64,000 nt of DNA from Streptomyces luteolifulvus (GTDB lineage Bacteria > Actinomycetota > Actinomycetes > Streptomycetales > Streptomycetaceae), in assembly GCF_008806595.1 (NCBI RefSeq), contig NZ_VZRB01000014.1, positions 1 to 64,000 of the forward strand, in the 5' to 3' direction. The notes beneath the pieces are model-generated. The model was not told where the DNA came from, did not search any database, and saw only the letters and a program-made list of their open reading frames with translations. Positions 59,213 to 64,000 of the stretch are shown here, piece by piece. The stretch's first letter is position 1, and every line of letters begins with the position of its first letter. The translations under genes were made by a program, and so were the position numbers.

Positions 59213-59980
59213 TCAGCGGACCGGGAAGCCGAAGGAGTACCCCTGCTCCTTCAGCCACGGCAGGACCTCGCGCAGGGCGGCCACGGTCTGGGAGCGGTCG
59301 CCGCCGGCGTCGTGGAAGAGGAGCGTCGGGCCGTTGGACATCTGGTTCTTGACGGTGGAGACGATGGCTTCGGTGCCCGGCCGTTCGAAGTCCTTGGTGT
59401 CGACGTTCCAGCCCAGCGGCCGCATGCCGCGGGAGGCGGCGAGGTGGCGGCTGTAGGGGGTGAAGGCACCGCCGGGCGCCCGGTAGTACTGCGGCCGGAC
59501 ACCTCCGGAGGCTTTGGTGATCATGCGCTCGGCGTTCAGGATCTGCTGCGACTGGTAGGACTTGGACTTCGTGTCCATGGTGGTGTCGTGCGAGACCGAG
59601 TGGTCACACAGCCGGTGCCCGGCCGCCACCACCGCCTTGACCAGGTCCGGATGGGCCTCGGCCTGGGTGCCCACCATGCAGAAGGTGGCCTTCACGCCGT
59701 TCTCCCGCAGAACGTCCAGCACTTGGGGCGTCCAGACCGGGTCCGGCCCGTCGTCGATGGTGATGTTGACGCCCCGGGCGCCGTGGTCCGAGGCGTGGGC
59801 TATGCCCACGGACACCCGCGCCGGTGCGGCGGGTCGCGCCGAGGCGCCCGCCCCTGCGTTCCGCCCGTCGGTGGAACCGGCCTGCGCTGTCCATACCGAC
59901 GTAGCGGCTGCCACCGCGGTCACCCCGACCGCCGCCGCGAGTACCCGGCCGTACCATCCCCGCCCGCCATGCCGCGCCAT
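59213..59980 (-). CDS. Secreted polysaccharide deacetylase (NodB domain)
   Basis: A 255-residue protein with an N-terminal export signal (VLAAAVGVTAVAAATSVW). NodB motifs: TIDDGPD (motif 1, catalytic base and metal Asp), HSVSHD (metal His pair), RAPGG (motif 3), DTKDF (motif 4) and LLFHDAGG (motif 5). All five are present, so active de-N-acetylation of chitin, peptidoglycan or a similar polymer is expected. In this window it is near a chitosanase, but separately transcribed. Confidence 0.92.
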   Translation of the reverse strand: MARHGGRGWYGRVLAAAVGVTAVAAATSVWTAQAGSTDGRNAGAGASARPAAPARVSVGIAHASDHGARGVNITIDDGPDPVWTPQVLDVLRENGVKATFCMVGTQAEAHPDLVKAVVAAGHRLCDHSVSHDTTMDTKSKSYQSQQILNAERMITKASGGVRPQYYRAPGGAFTPYSRHLAASRGMRPLGWNVDTKDFERPGTEAIVSTVKNQMSNGPTLLFHDAGGDRSQTVAALREVLPWLKEQGYSFGFPVR

Positions 59981-60169
59981 GTCAGACCTGTTCTTTCTCG
60001 TCCTGGTGGGTTCCGTGCACCCATCAGGACGGAGAAAGGGGACCGCGGGATCCGTCTGTTACTGATCACGGACAATTCCGCAGGGGATCCGAGACGCCCG
60101 CTGTCCGTGTGCTCACAGGAGGCGACCTGCGCACGAACCCCGCGCACCGCCCCGTGGTGGGATATGTGC

Positions 60170-61021
60170 ATGACTGAGTCGTCGCTGCGTGACCGAATAG
60201 AGACGTACTACGCAGCCGTGCCACTGCTCTTCGCCGAAGCCGAAGACTTCGGTCCGCTGCGCCTGTTCGTGCGAAGGGAACCCGGCGCGCCGTACTACGG
60301 CGGCCCCCACCACGCGAGCCCCACCCCGTCGAGCTCCTCACCTGTCACCGCTGAGGACATCGCCAGGGTGCGTGCCCGGCAGCGCGAGCTCGGCGTGCCG
60401 GATGCCTTCGAGTGGCTCGCCGAGGCAGCACCCTCCCTCCGCACCATCGTCGAGGAAGCGGGGCTCCCGGTCGCGGAGCGACCGCTGATGGTCCTCGACC
60501 CGGATCACCGGCTTCCCCCGCAATCGCTCCCCGAGGGCGTAACGATCCGAACCGTGGCCGCCGATGATCCCGCTCTGCCCGCTGTCCTCGCCCTGCCGGG
60601 TCTGGCCTTCGCGGCACCGGGCAGTGCGGGGGAGTCGGCAGGTCCCACAGAACTGGCGCTGGCAGCGGAGAAACTCGCCGTCGACGGGACGACGGAAGCG
60701 ACCCGCCCGTCGCTGCGGGCCGGCCATAAGACGCTGATCGCCGCTTTCGCCCCGGACGGCACCCCCTTGGCCGCGGGCCACTACCACCCGGCCGACGCCA
60801 CCACTGAGATCGGCGGAATCTGCACCCTTGCCACCGCCCGACGCCAGGGGCTCGGCGCTGCCGTCACAACGGCTCTGGCCGGCCACGCCCGCGAGCACGG
60901 CGTACGCACCATCTTCCTCGCCTACGCCGAGGACGCAGCGGCCCGCCTCTACGCGCGCCTGGGGTTCCGCCCCGCCGGTACGACCCTGCTGATCGCCAAC
61001 CAGCCGGCTCGCGGTCAGTAG
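60170..61021 (+). CDS. GNAT family N-acetyltransferase
   Basis: A 283-residue protein. The N-terminal 120 residues are an unfamiliar helical region. The C-terminal GNAT domain (about 185-280) has EIGGICTLATARRQGLGAAVTTALAGHARE (acetyl-CoA loop RRQGLGA) and IFLAYAEDAAARLYARLGFRPAGT. ATG 60170 is favoured by GGTGGG spacing over ATG 60164. Substrate unknown. A strong hairpin follows. Confidence 0.85.
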   Translation: MTESSLRDRIETYYAAVPLLFAEAEDFGPLRLFVRREPGAPYYGGPHHASPTPSSSSPVTAEDIARVRARQRELGVPDAFEWLAEAAPSLRTIVEEAGLPVAERPLMVLDPDHRLPPQSLPEGVTIRTVAADDPALPAVLALPGLAFAAPGSAGESAGPTELALAAEKLAVDGTTEATRPSLRAGHKTLIAAFAPDGTPLAAGHYHPADATTEIGGICTLATARRQGLGAAVTTALAGHAREHGVRTIFLAYAEDAAARLYARLGFRPAGTTLLIANQPARGQ

Positions 61022-61045
61022 GTCTGGGCGGGAGATGTGACGACG

Positions 61046-61084
61046 GCGACGGGGTGAAGGCCGTGGGAGCCTTCACCCCGTCGC
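61046..61084. terminator. Perfect 16-bp bidirectional terminator
   Basis: GCGACGGGGTGAAGGC (61046-61061) pairs perfectly with GCCTTCACCCCGTCGC (61069-61084) over a 7-base loop. It lies between the convergent GNAT and KPDPA-repeat genes, serving both. Confidence 0.9.
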
Positions 61085-61111
61085 ACTGGGGGTGGTGATC
61101 CGGGTGTTGCC

Positions 61112-61846
61112 TCACACCGCCGGGGCGGGTGCGGCCGGGGCCGGCTCAGCGGGCGCCGGTGCCGGCGGTGCCGGCGGGGCCGGGTCGGCCGGGGCGGGCG
61201 CCGGGTCGGCAGGTGCCGGGTCGGCCGGAGCGGGGGCCGGGTCGGCGGGCGCCGGGGCGGCCGGATCGGGCTTCGCCGGGTCGGGCTTGGCGGGATCGGG
61301 CTTGGCCGGGTCCGGCTTTGCGGGGTCGGGCTTGGCCGGGTCGGGCTTGGCGGGATCCGGCTTCGCCGGGTCCGGCTTCTCGTTCTCCGGCTTGGTCTTC
61401 TCGACCTCGTGCTGGTCCTTCCAGTGGTCCTTGTCCTTGTCCCAGTGCTCCTCGTGGTGCCGGTGCTTCTTCCAGAAGTAGTAGTCGTTGTAGGAGTCCC
61501 AGAAGTACCACTTCTTGTGGTGCTTGATGATGAAGTAGCAGTCGTAGTGGTCGTCCCAGTAGTACTTGTAGTACTTGCCCCAGCAGTAGTACTTCTTGTG
61601 CTTCTTGAGCTGCTTCTTGTGCTTGTTGTGGTACTTGCTCCAGCAGTAATTCTTGTTCTTGTGCTTGCCGTGATGTGCGGGGGCCATGGTCGCAGCCGAC
61701 GCCTTGGGCATCGGGGCCGCCGTTGCGGCGGTGGCCGGCAGGATGACGCCTCCGCCCACGACCACGGCCGAGGCGACCGCCGTGGCGAGGGTCAGCCGGC
61801 GCTTGGGTCGGGCTTGGTCGTCCTGCTTGCGGATCATGCGGTTCAC
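61112..61846 (-). CDS. Secreted Tyr/Trp/Lys/His-rich protein with (KPDPA)8 and Pro/Ala tail
   Basis: A 244-residue protein. GTG 61846 follows AGGAGG. A signal peptide ends near TAATAAP. Residues about 58-146 are extraordinarily rich in Tyr (14), Trp (8), Lys and His with three Cys: NYCWSKYHNK, KKYYCWGKYYKYYWDDHYDCYF, WYFWDSYNDYYFWKKHRHHEEHW. Residues 157-196 are eight perfect KPDPA units. The rest is APADPAP-rich. No LPXTG or C-terminal TM helix. Could be a cell-wall spacer plus an adhesive or cross-linking head. Function not known. Confidence 0.8.
   Translation of the reverse strand: MNRMIRKQDDQARPKRRLTLATAVASAVVVGGGVILPATAATAAPMPKASAATMAPAHHGKHKNKNYCWSKYHNKHKKQLKKHKKYYCWGKYYKYYWDDHYDCYFIIKHHKKWYFWDSYNDYYFWKKHRHHEEHWDKDKDHWKDQHEVEKTKPENEKPDPAKPDPAKPDPAKPDPAKPDPAKPDPAKPDPAKPDPAAPAPADPAPAPADPAPADPAPAPADPAPPAPPAPAPAEPAPAAPAPAV
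61261..61380 (-). repeat. Coding 15-bp tandem repeat (8 units, KPDPA)
   Basis: Eight 15-bp units encode KPDPA within the secreted protein. The units differ by synonymous changes (for example gggtcgggcttggcg and ggatccggcttcgcc), so the array is old enough to have drifted at wobble positions while the peptide stayed constant. Confidence 0.92.
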
Positions 61847-62049
61847 GTTTCCTCCTGAAGGGAACGGCACGTTCACGTGCCCGGGGCCTCGTTTCGGATG
61901 CGGTGTATTCGGTGAGGCCCGCACTTCAAGTAGGCCCGCACGGCCCCTTCGGGTCATGTTCCGAGGGCTCGGGACTTGACGGACGTATAAGCACCGGGTT
62001 AAGGCGACAAACTGCAATCGTATGATCCTACGATCTTCTGCAGGGTGGG

Positions 62050-62087
62050 TTACCGTGCTGGGTAGACCCTGATAGGAAACTTTCCTA
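62050..62087 (+). promoter_or_regulatory. Chitosanase promoter overlapped by a CsnR-type operator
   Basis: TTACCG (62050-62055) and TAGGAA (62073-62078) are 17 bases apart, a -35/-10 pair. The perfect palindrome TAGGAAA-C-TTTCCTA (62073-62087) covers the -10. It matches the AGGAAA-n-TTTCCT operator bound by CsnR, the ROK-family chitosan-responsive repressor known from streptomycetes. No csnR gene is in this window. A second inverted repeat, ATCGTA-tgatcc-TACGAT (62017-62034), lies upstream in the divergent region. Confidence 0.8.
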
Positions 62088-62133
62088 ACGATCGATCCCA
62101 ACTAGCCACCCCCCACCCCGATTTGGAGTCTCT

Positions 62134-62961
62134 GTGGATCCTGAGACGACAGCCGCCACCCGCACCTCACGCCGTACCGTCCTTGGTCTGATCGGTCTGA
62201 CCGCCGTCCCGCTGCTCGCCGCGCCGCACGTTGCGGCAGCGCCGGCCGCCGCACCCGGCCTGGACGACCCGGCGAAGAAGGAGATCGCCATGAAGCTGGT
62301 GTCGAGCGCTGAGAACTCCTCGCTCGACTGGAAGGCCCAGTACAAGTACATCGAGGACATCGACGACGGCCGCGGCTACACCGCCGGCATCATCGGCTTC
62401 TGCTCCGGCACCGGCGACATGCTCGACCTCGTACAGCTCTACACCGACCGCAAGCCCGGCAACGTTCTCGCCCAGTACCTGCCGGCACTGCGACGGGTCA
62501 ACGGCACCGACTCGCACGACGGTCTCGACCCGAACTTCCCGAGGGACTGGCGAAGGGCCGCTCAGGACACGGCGTTTCAGCGGGCACAGAACGACGAACG
62601 CGACCGGGTCTACTTCAACCCCGCGGTCAAGCGGGGCAAGGCGGACGGACTGCGCGTCCTCGGTCAGTTCGCCTACTACGACGCCATCGTGATGCACGGC
62701 GACGGTGACGATGCGACCAGCTTCAGCAACATCCGCAAGCGTGCCCTGCGCAGGGCGAAGCCGCCGGCGCAGGGTGGCGACGAGACGGCGTACCTCAACG
62801 CCTTCCTCGACGCGCGCGTGTGGGCCATGAAGCAGGAGGAGGCACACAGCGACACCAGCCGGGTCGACACCGCCCAGCGCGTGTTCCTTCGCCAGGGCAA
62901 TCTCGACCTGAACCCGCCGCTGGACTGGAAGGTGTACGGAGACAGCTACCACATCGGCTGA
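62134..62961 (+). CDS. csnA: GH46 chitosanase
   Basis: A 275-residue protein. Tat-type signal (TSRRTVLGLIGLTAVPLLAAP, ending AAAPAAAP). The GH46 domain shows catalytic Glu60 in SSAENSS and Asp78 in EDIDDGRGYTAG, 18 residues apart as in characterised enzymes. IIGFCSGTGDMLDLVQLY and the C-terminal LDWKVYGDSYHIG are family signatures. It hydrolyses chitosan endolytically outside the cell. GTG 62134 follows GGAG. Regulated by the CsnR-type operator upstream. Confidence 0.95.
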   Translation: MDPETTAATRTSRRTVLGLIGLTAVPLLAAPHVAAAPAAAPGLDDPAKKEIAMKLVSSAENSSLDWKAQYKYIEDIDDGRGYTAGIIGFCSGTGDMLDLVQLYTDRKPGNVLAQYLPALRRVNGTDSHDGLDPNFPRDWRRAAQDTAFQRAQNDERDRVYFNPAVKRGKADGLRVLGQFAYYDAIVMHGDGDDATSFSNIRKRALRRAKPPAQGGDETAYLNAFLDARVWAMKQEEAHSDTSRVDTAQRVFLRQGNLDLNPPLDWKVYGDSYHIG

Positions 62962-62975
62962 TCTGCATCACCTCT

Positions 62976-63014
62976 GTGGGTCCGGCCGGCGGCACCGCCG
63001 CCGGCCGGACCCAC
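62976..63014. terminator. Perfect 18-bp bidirectional terminator
   Basis: GTGGGTCCGGCCGGCGGC (62976-62993) pairs perfectly with GCCGCCGGCCGGACCCAC (62997-63014) over a 3-base loop. It begins 15 bases after the chitosanase stop and ends at the stop of the convergent DUF2235 gene. Confidence 0.92.
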
Positions 63015-64000
63015 TACGGGCGGGACGGGACGGGCGGCACCGGCGGCAGGCCCGCACCGAGGCCCGGCAGCAGTACGGGCTCCAGCCGGACCCGCCCCTG
63101 ATCGGCGAGGTACCGCTTGAGCTCCGGCGGCCGGTAGCCCGTGTCCCCGTCGTGGCGCTCCTTGGCCGGCACGGCCAGAAACTCGCTTCCGTCGAGCCGG
63201 CCCTCGTCGTCCGCGGCCCGCCCCAGCGGCCGGTGCAGCGGCTTGGCCAGTCGGTACAGCGCCGTCCGCGAAGGGTGCAATGTGCCCAAGGCGTCGGGCT
63301 GCACCCGGAATTCGGTGCTCTGATCCGGACTCATCTCATGCGGCCCGGCCGCGCTCAGCGCCTCGGTGTTGAACTCCAGCCCGTATCTGCGGGCCTGGTC
63401 GACCATCCACAGCAGCGTGATGTCGGACAGCCCCGGCTCTTTGTAGCCGCCACCGACATCGCAGTGCGACCCGGAGAACCACACCTGCTTCAGCTCCTGG
63501 CCCTGCTCGGCGGCGCCGGGCTGCTGGTGCCACAGCGTCGGCCGGAACGCCGAGCGCTGCTCGTCGACGGCCAGCGCGTGGAAGGCCCCCTTGACCCAGC
63601 TGCTCAGCTCCGTGTTGTGGAACGCCCAGCGGCGGTTGAACCGGTTCACGGCCGGCTCCAGCCACCCGGGACCCGGAACCGGGATGCCCAGGGCACCGAC
63701 CGTGTCCCACACCCCGATGAACTTGATCTCCGTCTCGTGCGCATACGACCGACGGAACAATGTGGAGGCCGTGCCGCTCGGCTTCTCGATCCGGTTGCGG
63801 TAGAGCGTCCACGCGTCCTTGACCCGGTCGGCGTGGTCCCGGCGCAGGATGCCGCTGTTGCGCACCAGACCCGCCAGGCTGCGGGCGGTGAACGCGCCCC
63901 GGCTGAAGCCGAAGAGGAACAGCTCGTCATCGGGCTCGTACGTCTCGACGAGGAAGCGATAGGCGTCCATGACGTTCCGGGACATGCCCGCCCCGAACGC
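63014..64000 (-). CDS. DUF2235 hydrolase (Tle1-like lipase superfamily), partial
   Basis: At least 328 residues; the N-terminus runs off the window edge (the frame stays open to 64000, reading AFGAGMSRNV at the edge). The alpha/beta-hydrolase nucleophile elbow is GFSRGAF in LFLFGFSRGAFTARSLAGLVRN; FIGVWDTVGALGIP and WFSGSHCDVGGGYKEP follow, the last holding the acid Asp. It is the DUF2235 family related to Tle1 phospholipases. In actinobacteria these are stand-alone cytoplasmic hydrolases of unknown role. Confidence 0.9.
   Translation of the reverse strand, partial: AFGAGMSRNVMDAYRFLVETYEPDDELFLFGFSRGAFTARSLAGLVRNSGILRRDHADRVKDAWTLYRNRIEKPSGTASTLFRRSYAHETEIKFIGVWDTVGALGIPVPGPGWLEPAVNRFNRRWAFHNTELSSWVKGAFHALAVDEQRSAFRPTLWHQQPGAAEQGQELKQVWFSGSHCDVGGGYKEPGLSDITLLWMVDQARRYGLEFNTEALSAAGPHEMSPDQSTEFRVQPDALGTLHPSRTALYRLAKPLHRPLGRAADDEGRLDGSEFLAVPAKERHDGDTGYRPPELKRYLADQGRVRLEPVLLPGLGAGLPPVPPVPSRP

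Overview
The window is typical Streptomyces-type actinobacterial chromosome. GC content is very high, with strong third-position GC bias and many GTG starts. Small operons are often coupled by 4-base ATGA or GTGA overlaps. The gene content fits a saprophytic streptomycete: SpoIIE-type phosphatases, a DmdR/IdeR-type iron box, a Tat-exported GH46 chitosanase, a secreted GH5 cellulase-like enzyme, HxlR, TetR and GntR regulators, and DUF6233. I see no rRNA, tRNA, CRISPR array or intact insertion sequence. Functional calls were made by reading motifs, without database searches.

Left part (1-15.9 kb): a secreted serine-hydrolase-fold protein with all three catalytic motifs degraded, a two-TM TRADD-N-associated membrane protein, an MhuD-like heme-degrading monooxygenase, a frameshifted gene, and an alpha/beta hydrolase under a candidate TetR operator. 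Next come a DUF6629 membrane protein and a GntR / lipocalin-like / GMC-oxidoreductase operon. A divergent RidA-HxlR pair with duplicated operator-like repeats, a YcnI/membrane pair, a GH5 enzyme and a class A beta-lactamase-like protein follow.

Signalling and membrane region (15.9-32.5 kb): two divergent PAS-GAF-SpoIIE phosphatases flank a repeat-rich spacer. An ArsR-SRPBCC pair has an 18-bp palindrome over the regulator start. A two-component system is divergent from a secreted duplicated-domain protein, an MMPL transporter and an LmeA-like DUF2993 protein. DoxX, a broken gene and an FAD monooxygenase follow.

Iron and sulfur region (32.5-43.8 kb): a 19-bp iron box lies between a single-chain adenylation-carrier-membrane acyltransferase fusion and a ferric-iron ABC operon. 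Next is a bidirectional sulfur locus: MBL-rhodanese-rhodanese and an MFS transporter on one side, ArsR-rhodanese and cysteine desulfurase on the other. This looks like persulfide sensing and handling.

Right part (43.8-64 kb): small zinc-ribbon and DUF6233 genes resembling integrative-element cargo, a sulfite-oxidase-family enzyme, a frameshifted SigJ-like sigma factor coupled to an NAD-epimerase, and a TDO-superfamily protein with a long N-terminal extension. Eroded esterase and acetyltransferase remnants lie among a FUSC transporter, an MBL hydrolase, a nitrobindin-like protein and a polysaccharide deacetylase. A secreted Tyr/Trp/Lys/His-rich protein with a (KPDPA)8 tail is divergent from the chitosanase, whose -10 overlaps a CsnR-type palindrome. 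A partial DUF2235 hydrolase closes the window.

Two themes cross the window. Several genes are broken, three of them by single-base indels, which could be real decay or consensus errors. Three separate intergenic 7-bp tandem repeats (units cgcctga, cgtcagc, cacccga) suggest a strain-specific microsatellite habit.
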